Below the pieces are notes generated by a model. The model was not told the DNA's origin. It saw only the letters and a list, made by a program, of their open reading frames with translations, and searched no databases. A program made the translations under genes and the position numbers. 64,000 bases of DNA from positions 184,613-248,612 of the forward strand of contig VXAZ01007529.1 in the NCBI GenBank assembly GCA_013399875.1, read 5' to 3'. This DNA is from Gymnorhina tibicen (taxonomy: Eukaryota > Chordata > Aves > Passeriformes > Artamidae). Shown here one piece after another: positions 24,561 through 35,582 of the stretch (its first letter is position 1; the number at the start of each line of letters is the position of its first letter).

Positions 24561-26434
24561 TATCTGCCTCTCGGTGTGAGGGAGGCTGTCTAAGTGTGCA
24601 AGGGGCCCCACGTGCATGCAGTGCACCAGGAGAGCAGACTGGGAGTTCAGTGCAAGGGCAGAGCAAGCAGGAGGCACAGGTAAATCCATGCAGCCCTTGG
24701 TGATAGATGCATGGATACACGGAATGCTGCTTCTGTGTGAGGGCCAGGGTGAACGCGTTCAGTGAGTGCTGTGCTTATGGGACTGGAAGAGTTGCAGGTG
24801 ATGAGGACAATCCAGGAAGAAGTTTGAGGGGCCCTGGGTTGCTGTAAGGGATGAATACCCGCGTGGAAGTCCCAAAGAGCCACCCAGGAGGCCGTGCTGA
24901 CGTGCAGAGTGGCTACCAGAGGCTGAGACACCACGTGTCCCCTGCGTTCGTGGCACAGCTCTCCATGTCGAAATCACTTACGTAAGGCCGGCACCAGGGG
25001 TGAGTTTCGTGAGTGCTAGGAAAGCAATGTTTGTGTTGAGAAGGAGGGTAGGAAAGGATGACTAACTGGGAAAATGGTTTGGTGCGTGGGTAGCGATAGG
25101 ACCCAACGTGCTCTAGATGTACCTGCCTTCTGCCTGGCTTGCACAGCAGGCAGGCTCTCCTCCAGAGGTTTTTTGCAGGCTTTTTATGAAGAACTGCTGA
25201 ATAGTCCTTAGAAAATCCTAGTAGGTTTAGCTACAATATTTAAACCAGCTTCGTTCAGAAGCGTACCAATGGACCTTATTTTCACGCATTAAAACCTTTG
25301 AATACTGCTGCTGGCACAAAAGGGCAGAGAGATTTCTCTGGGGCAAGTTCAGAGGGCTCTTGGATGAACAACCATTGGGCTGAAGCACACAGAAGGACTA
25401 CAGATGTCAGTCAAAGGAAAGAGGAAAGCACTGGCTTTCTCCATGGCTTGAAGCAGTGCTGGAGAAATGTGCAGTTGGCTGAAGGTTGTAAATGTAGGAT
25501 ACACCTCGCATATCAGAGAGATGCACTAGGAACTTATTTCCCTTCAAAACAATTGCATTCATTGACAACAGCTCTTCTTCAAATCTGCTCTAAAAACATC
25601 TTCAAATTGTGTGGCTCGCCTAGGACTTTGGGGTTTTCCGCACTGAGTAGGAAAGTGCTTGTTTTCATCCATGCTGGTGAGAAGATTGTGAGTATCCTGT
25701 GGGATTTGCACTGGAAGAAGGCAGTCTGATCACACAGAACCTCTAAGCTTAAAAGTTGAAGCCTCTGAGCCCAGACCTTACATAACATCAGTCCCATGGA
25801 CCATGGTTTGTAGATCCCTTTTCTGTTCATTGCAAGGACCAATTCCTGCTAAAATGAAAACAAGCAGCCTGTGAAATGATAAGCAATTAGTGTTCACGCA
25901 GCCATAGGTTGTGTTGGGAACACGCTGTCATGTTTTTCACACCGGTTTCCCACTGCAGAGTCCAGTTCAAGCTCTCCAGCTGGATAATTTTTCCTGGCAG
26001 TGCTCACAGCTGGTTGCAGTCTGCTGGAAGCACCTTTCTCCTCTGGTGGGAGTGAACTTCCCACCATGGCAGGCTGCGGGTGGAGGGGATGGTGAAGCAG
26101 TTGTCCATGAGGGGGAGATGCAGTCCCAGACATTGGGATTCAGCTGGGCTAAACCACACACCACAGCCTGCTCAGCCCACTGCCACCAGTGCTTCCCTGG
26201 CCTCTGACCACTCTGCTCCCTCCACTGGGAAAATAAAAATCAGACAGTGGCATCAACCTGTCGGCTGGCTGAGAAAACAGAAAGGGATGGATGGATTGTT
26301 GCAGGAAGGGGAACAAAGCAAGAGTGAGTGAGCTGTGCTCAGTGTGGAGAATGTGGGGCATTTGTGCCTGCCTGGACTCTCTGCAGCCATGACACAGCCA
26401 GAGAAATCTGCTTGCAAGGGGCTGGAACATCTGG
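24561..26434. other. Sequence of moderate GC, no gene recognised
   Basis: The purine bias fades here. A 143-codon plus-strand frame (25,298-25,729) and several 60-140 codon frames on both strands show no known domain. No transposon was recognised. Confidence 0.5.
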
Positions 26435-26668
26435 GTGTCCATGCAGATGTTTGCGTGGCCATGTGCGTGTGTCTCCTGGTGGTGTCCAGGAGCGGCCAGC
26501 GGGAAGAGGAGTAGCGTGGGTAGGGATGATGGAGGGGGATGGCAGCTGTTTCTGCGTGGGAGACTCTTCATGCATCTGTCAGTGGGGGATGCAGGGATCA
26601 GTGGCTTTCTGAGGGGACAGATGGATGTGCGTGTGAAGAGAGAAGCGCTAAGGGTGGATATGGAGTAG
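26435..26668 (+). other. Open frame in phase with the long ORF that follows
   Basis: A 77-codon frame, rich in Trp, Cys and Gly, that ends in TAG at 26,666-26,668. It is in the same reading frame as the 261-codon frame starting 15 bp later, so one stop separates about 340 otherwise open codons. No domain recognised. Confidence 0.15.
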
Positions 26669-26683
26669 TTTCAAGGTTGTGAA

Positions 26684-27469
26684 ATGAGTGCTAGAGGGAA
26701 CATACACATCTATGTTCCTGATTGTATCGTGAGCCTTAAGTCCACAGGGGAAGGGGAGTCCTCTGCAGGAAGCCTCAAGGGAGATCATACTGCCCAAGGA
26801 ATTCAAAGAAAAACCTCACTGAAGCATCCACTTCAGTTCAGCCTCCTTCTCTCCTTCACACGGTACAAGCAAGGTAGAAAAGGTGGCCCTTTCCTCCAGG
26901 GCAGCAAGCACTCGAAAGATCACAGCAGGACCGTATACTGCTCCCTCTCTGATCTTTCCCTACCTCTGTCTCTTCTCCACCTCTTCACACACATGAGGAA
27001 GGGTCTTCCCCAGCTCGGCCTCTCTGTTTGTGTTTGGAATTCCCACCTGAGGGAACGCGTGACGAAGCTGCATGTGAGTGAGGATGCTGCGGTGTCGGGG
27101 AAGGCTGTGTCTGTGCATGTCCAAACAGAGCTTGCTGGTTGTCATCTCGGGCTCAGAGAAGGAGCCTGTTGGTTGCATTTTGTTGCACATGGCAAGGATG
27201 GCAGGGTATTCCACATTTCCATCAGGCAGAGTGTGAATCATTGCCGCTCTGCCCATGACTTCAGAGGGAGTCACCACTTGTGTAGCCATGAAAATGCACA
27301 GATCCTGTGGAGCAAGGTCCACTTGTGCTATCTGTTACAAAAACCTGCACCAGAGGTGATGAAAGCACTCTGGAAGCAGTGCAACCCACAGGGTAAGATT
27401 TGCAGCACCCCTCCAACACTGCCTGTGCTTCCACTGTGCCTGTTGCCCATAATGGAACCACAGCAATAA
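26684..27469 (+). other. Longest ORF in window (261 codons), unknown product
   Basis: An ATG-started frame whose TAA stop lies inside an AATAAA hexamer at 27,465-27,470. The predicted protein is His-, Leu- and Ser-rich, without a signal peptide, membrane segment or familiar motif. The antisense strand is also open over 26,960-27,322 (120 codons). With average stop frequency a frame this long is unusual in 64 kb, though local GC near 50% makes chance plausible. It may be a terminal exon of a lncRNA, a lineage-specific gene, an unrecognised old transposon fragment or chance. No function is proposed. Confidence 0.15.
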
Positions 27470-27470
27470 A
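27465..27470 (+). promoter_or_regulatory. Candidate polyadenylation signal AATAAA
   Basis: A canonical hexamer, followed within about 60 bp by T-rich and G/T-rich sequence ('gttgctttttcacac', 'tgtattttgggtctg') as expected of a downstream element. Confidence 0.35.
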
Positions 27471-28913
27471 CATGCTTCTTCTCAGTTGCTTTTTCACACC
27501 TTCCAGCAATAAGTTCCTGTATTTTGGGTCTGACCCTGCTATAGATTTTGCATGTTTTATCTTACATTAGCTGAGTTAGCATGTGAGAATCTAGCTAATT
27601 AAAAAATATATATTTCTAGGCAATGTCCTACAAAAATTCATCCACATTTGCCAAAAGTCTAAATCAATACAGGCAGAGGTAACTAGCAGGGAACTGTAGA
27701 GCTGCAGAAGGAAGAAGTACTTTGTATTCTACATGAATTCAGGTTGTGAGTGTGAAATTTAAGCCCAACCACTTCCTTTGAAAAGCTCTGTAGTTAGACA
27801 AGTTCAAAGACAGCATCCTCTCCTGTGACTTCTGACTCACCCAGGAGATGGACACACTTGCAAGAACAAAATCAGCTTCTGTCCCCTCAAGAGATGGTTT
27901 GGTTTCTGCTCCAAACCAAGATCAGATATTTTGGCTTTTAGCTATCAAATACAGACCTCATAAATCTGATGTGAGACAAAACCAGAGCTGTTAAGAGGGA
28001 CACGTCATTTCATGTGCTGAGGGGTCCTTCCTGGATTTGTACATTCAAAAGCCAGAAAATATTTACCCACTTCAATGTTTTCAGCTCCTGTGAGAGGTAA
28101 AACTATGTCCTCCACTCATTTCTCAAACAATTTGCACAGTCAGATTTTACATGAGTGACTTTCCAAATGGATGATGCAGATAACCCCATAACGTAAAAAA
28201 AAAATCTTCCTGAAAGGATGTTTTTTCTTTGCTGTTTATTCGTATTTGCTTTTATCCCACTTAGATCCCTTAACATCTTGAGTAACTTTCCTTCTTTGTT
28301 ACTGTTTGTTAAAGATATCCCTCATATATTTGACTTAATCTGTCCTTTGTTTAAGCCCATTCTTTTCTTACAGAGCCAGTATTATTTTTTTTCCTCTAAG
28401 CATTTTCTTCAATTTCTTAATTATGTTTTTTCAGTTTTCTGACTTCCTTCAATTTCCTCCAAAACTTTGTGGCACTAGAGCATTCAGGAGTAAAAGTGAT
28501 GTCCCGAAACTAGGAGACCTCTTTCCACTATTTGCCTGCCTTCTGTAATTACACTGACTTTTTGCGCTCACTATTTTTCTCTTTTGTGTCTCCCTTCTAC
28601 TATAAAAGAACTTCTATCTAATAAATCCAGCACTAATTCCTTGTTTAAATCATGGCTAGCTAATTTTCAATATTATACCTTTTCAACTTCCTCCCTAACA
28701 TTTAATACAGTTGCTCTGAATTGATTTTTCCTAGACATATTATCTTAGGCTTTTCTCCTCTGAATCTCTTATTTTCTGCCCATTTTTCTATCAAACCTCT
28801 GTCCTTCTATACAGCACTTTTTTCTATCCTTTCCATTCTTTCCATCCATCTACAGCCCATTCCTTCTCCCATATAATTTTTCTTCAGCTTTACTCTTTAA
28901 CTCTTTCAGACTG
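27471..28913. other. Noncoding sequence; T/C-rich in right half
   Basis: No gene recognised. From about 28,200 to 28,870 the plus strand is strongly pyrimidine-rich (many ttctt/cctt runs), the opposite skew to the 23-24 kb block. An AT-rich start lies at 27,590-27,620. Confidence 0.55.
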
Positions 28914-28968
28914 AGATGATTTTTGAGGTCCCTTCCAACCCAAACCATTCCATGTTTCTATGATTTTC
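28914..28968 (+). mobile_element. CR1 LINE 3' tail
   Basis: 'gaggtcccttccaacccaaa' followed by 'ccattccatgtttctatgat', the CR1 3' end with degenerate octamers. Only about 55 bp survive. Confidence 0.9.
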
Positions 28969-29090
28969 ACGGGGTAAAACTCTTTCTGAGAGAGATGGCA
29001 ACCATCTCATCATATAGGGACACGTTTAAGAAATAGTGCCTCAATATGTCTTTCTTCCTAGATGGGCTCTAGATGCACTTAGAACAAAAT

Positions 29091-29127
29091 ATTAATTTAT
29101 TAATACAAAATGTATTAATGAATTAAT
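29091..29127. repeat. AT-rich near-perfect inverted repeat
   Basis: Arms of 16 bp (29,091-29,106 and 29,112-29,127) pair at 15 of 16 positions around a 5-base loop 'aaaat'. Confidence 0.9.
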
Positions 29128-29165
29128 CTGGGCAGAGACTTTTTTTTCCTGATCAGAGAAAATGT

Positions 29166-29216
29166 CTGTGTTCAAACTGCCTTTCTGTGTTCCCTTGCTG
29201 TGTTCAAACTGCCTTT
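29166..29216 (+). repeat. 32-bp period tandem duplication
   Basis: 'ctgtgttcaaactgccttt' occurs at 29,166 and again at 29,198, identical over 19 bp. Confidence 0.95.
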
Positions 29217-29334
29217 TTAAAGTCTGAAACACTCAGGAAATATGTTTCATTTTTCTGCTGAAAGACAAATCATCACAAGTTCTGAGAAAAGAAAAACAAT
29301 CTAAATACTACTGCAAGATGAGTTTGGGGAGGAT

Positions 29335-29362
29335 TTGTTGTTGTTGTTGTTGTTGTTGTTTT
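29335..29362 (+). repeat. (TTG)n microsatellite
   Basis: Nine uninterrupted ttg units. Confidence 0.97.
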
Positions 29363-29832
29363 ATCAAAAGAAAACAAAAATAAACAAAAGCTTCATGGAG
29401 TTAAATCTTGCCCTGGGAAGCTAAAGCTGCTTTTCACATCTGCTAGGATAGGGAGTGGTCTCCCTTGGAAAAGTTTGCGTTTTGGGGAAACAGAAATATT
29501 TTTAAAGTCCAGTAATTTTTTTCCCTGTCTTTCCTCTAGTAGGAAATCTTCCTGTTAATTTTTTTTTGGTCATAGGTTGTTCTCATTTGCCCCATTCCTC
29601 TGAAATAAAAGCTGGTGAATTTTCAGTGTTATCTGTTTATTGAACCACTGTTTGGCAAATCTTATTGGTTTAGTTGTCCTTGGGTGAGTTCATTTGCTTG
29701 CCTCAATCTTTCTTTGCACCTCTGGTTCAGACTGTGCCTTTCCTGAATCTGGTTTGACACCAGCACTTCCACTGATCCCAGTGCATTTCTGATTTTCACA
29801 GGATCAGGGCAAACATGAAAACCCACTTGACT

Positions 29833-29908
29833 GCAGGTCAAATTCTGCCCTCAGTCGCACCCAGTCAATCCTATTAAAATTTGTGAGGCTGTAACTTTGA
29901 ATTTGTGC
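29833..29908. repeat. Relic of an old palindromic dispersed repeat
   Basis: 'ggtcaaattctgccctcagt' followed by 'cgcacccagtcaatcctatt'. This resembles a very common amniote element with ends like 'ggccaaattctgccctcagt' and its complement. The family name is not assigned and divergence is high. Confidence 0.45.
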
Positions 29909-30424
29909 CTTGGCATTTGTTTTGGGGGATTTTTAAAAACCATAAATGCACATCTGAAGCATTTTAGTATGTTGAGCCATAGAAATCAGAAAAGGGGTGA
30001 GAACATGCCTATATTAGATAGCTGGTGTTTTGATTGGAAAAATTGCAACAAATCCTTTTTATTTTTTTTTGGTTGGAATTTGTCACCTCCTCAGAGATGA
30101 AGCATTCCCCACTTGTTCTAATAAATCTCAACTAAGTCTCTATGGACACCGAAGTTTAAACACCTTTCAGGCTTCTCCCTTGCTCAAAACCCTGTATCCT
30201 TGTTGACCCATCCACCAGCCATCCACAGACCAGGAACTGGTACTTGGAGCTACAAGGACAAAGCCAGTGAAGCCCATTAACCGGAGAAACTAAGGGCATG
30301 ATGCTTCTACCTCACAGAGGACTCTTGGGCTTCGAAGGCAAAGTGAAATTCCTCAGGACTGGAGTATTTAACCCAACAAAATCCATCTCTAGTACAGTCT
30401 AATATCTCCTAATATGGTCTGTGT

Positions 30425-30540
30425 CTCTAAGATCCCAGGCAGCCAGATAGAATATTCTTCAAAGCCCTGTCATGTCTAATTTTATATTCATCAAGTGACT
30501 GGGCTTCCACCACTCCACTTAAAATTTTCATACCATCCCC
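30425..30540 (-). mobile_element. Old CR1/L3-like LINE fragment
   Basis: The minus strand encodes a peptide containing 'GVVEAQSLDEYKIRHDRAL' followed by 'KNILSG'. This parallels the C-terminal 'EVVEAPSLDEFK-RLD-AL' region of CR1/L3 reverse-transcriptase proteins. The nucleotide sequence is too diverged for the young CR1 consensus, so this is an older copy. Confidence 0.6.
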
Positions 30541-30835
30541 CATCCAACTTGAGTGCCATTCATTACTGCAGGATTGAGTGCTTTCCCATGGGCAAGTTGT
30601 TAGCAACAACACAGCCCTGGGTGGCAGTAGGACAGCTGGCAAGGGACCATTTTAGACGAGTGGTTTGGCTTCAATTTTATTTTTTCCTTGGTTAAATTCT
30701 AGCGGTTACCTTTTCGTGATGGCATTCTTTGAGGAAGAAGTGAAAATAAAAGGTATCCTTGTGGAATGTAACAGAAATATTTTAATAAATAACCTGTTCT
30801 TGGAGAACAGCTCATTTTCAAAAGAAAGGTTTCAC

Positions 30836-31341
30836 TGGTGAGGCCACACCTTGAGTCCTGGGCCCAGTTTTGGGGCCCTCACTGCAAGATGGGCATTGAG
30901 GGGCTGGAGCGTGTCCAGAGAGGGGAACGGAGCTGGAGAAGGGGCTGGAGCACCAGGAGGGGCTGAGGGAGCTGAGGGGGGCTCAGCCTGGAGAAAAGGA
31001 GGCTCAGGGGGGACCTTCTGGCTCTGCACAACTCCCTGGCAGGAGGGGGCAGCCGGGGGGGTTCGGGCTCTGCTCCCAGGGAACAGGGACAGGATGAGAG
31101 GGAACGGCCTCAAGCTGTTCCAGGGGCAGACATCAGGAGGGATTTCTTCACTGAAAGGTGGTCAGGCATTGGAAGGGGCTGCCCAGGGAGGCGATGAATC
31201 CCCATCCCTGGAGGTCTCCAAGGGACTACTGGACCTGTCACTCAGTCCTCTGGGCTGGGTGACAAGGTGGTGATCAGTCACAGGTTGGACTTCATGATCT
31301 TGGAGGCTTTTTCCAACCTCAATCATTCTGTGATTCTGTGA
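30836..31341 (+). mobile_element. CR1 LINE fragment, about 500 bp
   Basis: The plus strand shows 'ggggctggagcgtgtccaga', 'agctgaggggggctcagcct', 'ggagaaaaggaggctcaggg', 'ctcaagctgttccaggggca', 'tggtcaggcattggaagggg' and 'gctgcccagggagg'. It ends with 'ccaacctcaatcattctgtg' and 'attctgtga'. It is the longest plus-oriented CR1 piece here, 5'-truncated, and the reading frame is broken by indels. Confidence 0.96.
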
Positions 31342-31840
31342 AAAGCTCAGTACCATCTCCAAGAGATAATTGGTGTGTCTGTAGCCTGGCAGCAACCTGG
31401 ACAGAGTTCCAGAAGGTAACTCCATACAAATTACCATACCTGCGCCTTCCCTCATGAAGAGTCTCCAGATCCTCCCACCTATTAGCAAAACTGCACCAGG
31501 ACAACTAACCTTATTTCTGCTTGGATGGCACTGCAAAGCTCTCCAGGGACAAATTGCCCAAAGACACGCTGTAGGCTGGTGTTGAGACATCCTGCTGTGT
31601 AAAGCAGCTCTGGTGGAGCAGCACAGACAGCACTTTGTGAGCCAGCACCCTGCAGGGTGAGCACAGAGGACAGTCCCCTGCTCTGCCAGGTCGATGCAAA
31701 CACCCTTAGGCTCCTCTCAGGTATTCAGACTGCTTGGTGAGGCACATGAACTAAGCTACAGCCTTTTTCCAGCTCCCCCAGGACAACACGACCCTTTGGG
31801 ATGACTGGAAACAGGAATCTTCCTGGTCCTCTAAAGGAAT
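31342..31840. other. Noncoding spacer between oppositely oriented CR1 copies
   Basis: About 500 bp of moderate GC sequence without recognised features. Confidence 0.5.
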
Positions 31841-32372
31841 GACATAATGGTTTGTGTTGGAAGGGACCTTAATCATTCTTAAAGCTCCACCCTCCTGCCG
31901 TGGGCAGGGACACCTCCCACTATCCCAGGTTGCTCAGAGCCCCATCCAGCCTGGCCTTGGACACTGCCAGGGATGGGGCAGCCACAGCTGCTCTGGGCAA
32001 CCTGTGCCAGGGCCTCAGCACCCTCACAGCAAAAGAATTTCTTCCTATTATCTAACCTAAACTTCCCTTTTCTGTGTGAAGCCATTCCCCCTTGTCCTGT
32101 CACTACAGTTCCTGATGAAAGTCCCTCTCCAGCTTCCCTGTAGCTCCTTCAGATACTGGAAGGTGCTCTGAGGTCTCCACACCCTTCTCCTCTCCAGGCT
32201 GAACAGCCCCAGCTTTCCCAGCCTGTCTCCATAGCGGAGGTGCTCCAGTCCCCTTATCAACTTTGTGGCTTTCTCTGGACTTGCTCCGACAGTTCCATGT
32301 GCTTATTTGTTTCGGGGCACCAGAACCAGATGCGATATTCCGGGTGGGGTCTTACCAGAGCAGAGTACACAT
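31841..32372 (-). mobile_element. CR1 LINE fragment, about 530 bp
   Basis: The plus strand shows 'atggtttgtgttggaaggga', 'gtgggcagggacacctccca', 'cagagccccatccagcctgg', 'cacagctgctctgggcaacc', 'ccattcccccttgtcctgtc', 'ctctccaggctgaacagccc' and 'ggtgctccagtcccctt'. It ends with 'gggtggggtcttaccagagc'. This is the reverse complement of the last half-kilobase of a bird CR1 and the longest CR1 piece in the window. Confidence 0.96.
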
Positions 32373-32704
32373 GGGCACCACAGTCTTCCTTCAGACAGGT
32401 CCATAAATTCAATTATTTTCATTTTTATTCATAAACACCCAAAATATTTATGGCTATTTAAGGAGATTTGTTTACTCTAATTGCTTTCTGAATTTTCTCC
32501 TGATTAACTGATTTTTTTTAGCAACACATAGAAACTTATAGACTACAAAGTAGCATCCAAAATTATTTCCTGGTTACCTGGCAGATTTCCATTGATGGAT
32601 TTCACTTCGGTTTTTTCCGTCTTTTCCCATCCATCAGCTTCTATTTTCCTCCTGCTGAATATTCTTGAACAGCCCGTTGCTAGCTCTGGAGATAACTAAC
32701 TTAA

Positions 32705-32765
32705 CAGAGGCCTAATTCTGACCCCACTTACATGGAAGAAGCCTAATGCCCCCCCAGGGAATAAG
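32705..32765. repeat. Possible relic of the old palindromic repeat
   Basis: 'aggcctaattctgaccccac' and 'ttacat' resemble one arm of the amniote element ('ggcctgattctgatcccac'). The second arm is not evident. Confidence 0.3.
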
Positions 32766-32868
32766 TTCATCTTGAGGCAGTGAAAATTTAGACCAGAGTC
32801 AAGACCTGAGAAGTCGACAGAGAAACTATTGCCAATAGCCAGGGAAATAAGAGTGGTTGTTTCTGCAC

Positions 32869-32887
32869 AAAAAAAAAAAAAAAAAAA
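32869..32887 (+). repeat. Poly-A tract
   Basis: Nineteen A; no retroposed body was identified upstream. Confidence 0.95.
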
Positions 32888-33879
32888 GTTTTCTTAATGT
32901 AGAAACAGTTTTCCAAATCTGAACTTGCACAGCTTTCTCCAAAATTCTGCTCTGACCTGTCAAAAATTATCTAATCACAGTCTGATACTTCTCTTGTTTG
33001 TTTGTTTGCTTCCTTGCTTGTTTTCTCTTCTCTTTTTTCGAGAAGGTGTTGGTGAGGTGACTCCAGCTCTTTCGATTTTTCCATCCATGAAATTCTCATC
33101 CAGATGAATTATGTCAGACCAAATCAAAAATGAAACCCAGCGTCCTACGTTTGATCTGAGGCAAATAATATAGGTGCCATCGCCAGCCTTCCACAGGAAT
33201 GTGATCCAGAGAAAAGGACTTGAAAAGAACCTCAAAGATACTTCTAAAAGCCATAAAATGTTTTAGCAATTTTGGGTTTTCCTCCTTTTTTCTTGCTGAA
33301 AAGGAACAGATGGGAACAGAAGTAAACTCTGCCATCTGGAAAGACTGAAGGATCAGTATGAAAAGAGCCAGGTGTCACGTTTGTTCATCACCAGCCCAGC
33401 TTTGTCAATTATCAACACCAAAACCTTGTCTGAACAAGGGCTGAATTACACTAAAGATAAATGATTTTCCAAAGCCATTTTTTCAGTATCTTTTTGTCAC
33501 CTAATTGTTCAACTATCTTGAAAACTCCAGTTCTGAACAGAGAAAGGAAAGAAATTAATTGGAAGTTTTACTTCTTATGCCATAGGAAATTGTCTGCCTT
33601 GGTCTTTCCTACCCTCCACTGAACACTGCAGTCTGGATTCCACTTAAAGTCCATTAGCTCTGTCATAACCTTTTAATATTATGCTCTATTGAATTTTTAT
33701 ATTGGTAATTTGGACCTTGTTCTTATAACAGTTTGAAATGGAAATGTAGCACCTGTAAATCTTCAAGTGGGAAATCAGAAGCACAAAAATCCTTATAGTG
33801 CTGTTCAGTCTCTGTAGATTGTCTGAATCACTGATTTTTTTGCTTTAAATATTGGAAATCATGTGTGTAAATGTAATTT

Positions 33880-33947
33880 TATATATATATATATATGTAT
33901 TTTATATGTGTACACGTAGATGTGCGTGCATATATATATATGTGCAC
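33880..33947. repeat. Compound (TA)n/(TG)n microsatellite
   Basis: Two TA runs separated by tgtgtacacgtag-type sequence. Confidence 0.95.
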
Positions 33948-34194
33948 TAACTGTACACAGAAAAAGACTGAAGATGTCTCGTTCTTTATCTGAGTAGATT
34001 TTCTTTTTTAAATTATGTTTTATTTACATTTCATTTATGAGATTTCACGCCACCTTTGGTTTTAATCTTATTATTATGTAAGTGGCTATTCCTTCTCTAA
34101 GCTTTCTACTGAAGGACATTTGAGCAAATAATTTCCCTTCTGCCTACTAATGAGACTGATAATACAGAGCTCCAAAAATACAAATAAGGAACCT

Positions 34195-34466
34195 GGAGTG
34201 ACAGGACAAGGGGGAATGGCTTCACACTGAAAAGGAAAATTTAAGCTAGATTTTAGGAAGAAATTGTTCCCTGTGAGGGTGGTGAGGCCCTGGCACAGGT
34301 TGCCCAGAGACGCTGTGGCTGCCTCATCCCTGGAAGTGTTCCAGGCCAGGTTGGATGGGGCTTGAAGGACCTGGGATAGTGGGAGGTGTCCCTGCCCACG
34401 GCAGGGGGTTGGAACTGCACGATCTTCAGGTCCCTTCCAACCCAAACCATTCTGTGGTTCTGTGAC
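34195..34466 (+). mobile_element. CR1 LINE fragment (3' end)
   Basis: The plus strand shows 'gacaagggggaatggcttca', 'ggtggtgaggccctggcaca', 'ggttgcccagagacgctgtg', 'ggaagtgttccaggccaggt', 'gtgtccctgcccacggcagg' and 'cttccaacccaaaccattct'. It ends with 'gtggttctgtga'. It directly abuts the TA microsatellite at the start of the duplicated segment. Confidence 0.96.
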
Positions 34467-34468
34467 TC

Positions 34469-34500
<32 letters not shown>

Positions 34501-35105
34501 GTTATCCAACAGTTCCAATCAATATTTCTTCATTTCTTTTCTTCAGACATGCATACACACAGAGTTTCTTGGTAAATACCCTCAGCCCTCTTTTGCCATC
34601 TTTTGCAGAACAATTTTGCTTCTCTTTTGCAAAACAAATCTTTCCAAAAGCTGGAGCTGCATAAATGGTACTGTTTTTCCACACATAACGCAATCCTTGA
34701 TGCTTCTTTTACAAGCTGGCTCTGATTGCCTTTTGTCAAATTTTGCCTGCAGTCCTCAATTATGTCCTGTGTCTGCATATCCCTATGGGTTTGTGGTTTG
34801 GTAACCCAGTCAGCTGTGGTTGTCTTCTTTTTTTCCTCCAAAACATGCAATTTGTTTTGTTTCTGCTGTGCAACCTGGCAATTTTTCCTTTTTTTTTCCC
34901 CCTCTAAATGTAGATCAGGAGTTTGTAATATTCTTTTTTCCCCCTCAGTTTGATGCCTCTGTCCCCCAGCATCATCTGAGTAGATGAGGTCCACAAGCTC
35001 CCTTGAGATTTCCTGAAAAAACTCAAATATATTGTGTAAAAGAAGGTTTCTCCTAATTTTTTTTAACTTTATATGATGCTGATACCTTTCAAAATATCTT
35101 TACCA
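34467..35105 (+). repeat. Left copy of 639/640-bp duplication flanking the gap
   Basis: Starts 'tctttacatatat' with a (TA)n run (34,472-34,499) and ends exactly at the first N. Aligned against 35,549-36,188, offset 1,082, it differs by one substitution (34,683 a versus 35,765 g) and one T in a homopolymer (34,934-34,939, six T, versus 36,016-36,022, seven T). Open frames inside both copies are identical shadows and not genes. Confidence 0.98.
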
Positions 35106-35548
35106 NNNNNNNNNNNNNNNNNNNNNNNNNNNNNNNNNNNNNNNNNNNNNNNNNNNNNNNNNNNNNNNNNNNNNNNNNNNNNNNNNNNNNNNNNNNNNNN
35201 NNNNNNNNNNNNNNNNNNNNNNNNNNNNNNNNNNNNNNNNNNNNNNNNNNNNNNNNNNNNNNNNNNNNNNNNNNNNNNNNNNNNNNNNNNNNNNNNNNNN
35301 NNNNNNNNNNNNNNNNNNNNNNNNNNNNNNNNNNNNNNNNNNNNNNNNNNNNNNNNNNNNNNNNNNNNNNNNNNNNNNNNNNNNNNNNNNNNNNNNNNNN
35401 NNNNNNNNNNNNNNNNNNNNNNNNNNNNNNNNNNNNNNNNNNNNNNNNNNNNNNNNNNNNNNNNNNNNNNNNNNNNNNNNNNNNNNNNNNNNNNNNNNNN
35501 NNNNNNNNNNNNNNNNNNNNNNNNNNNNNNNNNNNNNNNNNNNNNNNN
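35106..35548. other. Assembly gap (443 N)
   Basis: A run of N. Any open frame reported across it is meaningless. The gap is bounded on both sides by copies of the same sequence. Confidence 1.
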
Positions 35549-35550
35549 TC

Positions 35551-35582
<32 letters not shown>

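Larger units (their letters stand above)
28969..30424. other. Noncoding sequence with small repeats
   Basis: Contains the AT hairpin, 32-bp tandem duplication, (TTG)n array and ancient repeat relic listed separately. No gene recognised. Confidence 0.55.
32373..34194. other. Noncoding sequence, no gene recognised
   Basis: AT-rich unique DNA with poly-A of 19 (32,869-32,887) and an AT microsatellite (33,880-33,947). No gene-like signal. Confidence 0.55.

Noticed and set aside
23852..24689. Long minus-strand frames (187 and 183 codons) over 23.85-24.69 kb
   Set aside because: They overlap in different frames and are Ser/Pro/His/Leu-rich because the strand is pyrimidine-rich; no domain or splice structure supports them.
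30851..31273. 140-codon Gly-rich plus-strand frame
   Set aside because: It is an out-of-phase reading of a CR1 insertion.
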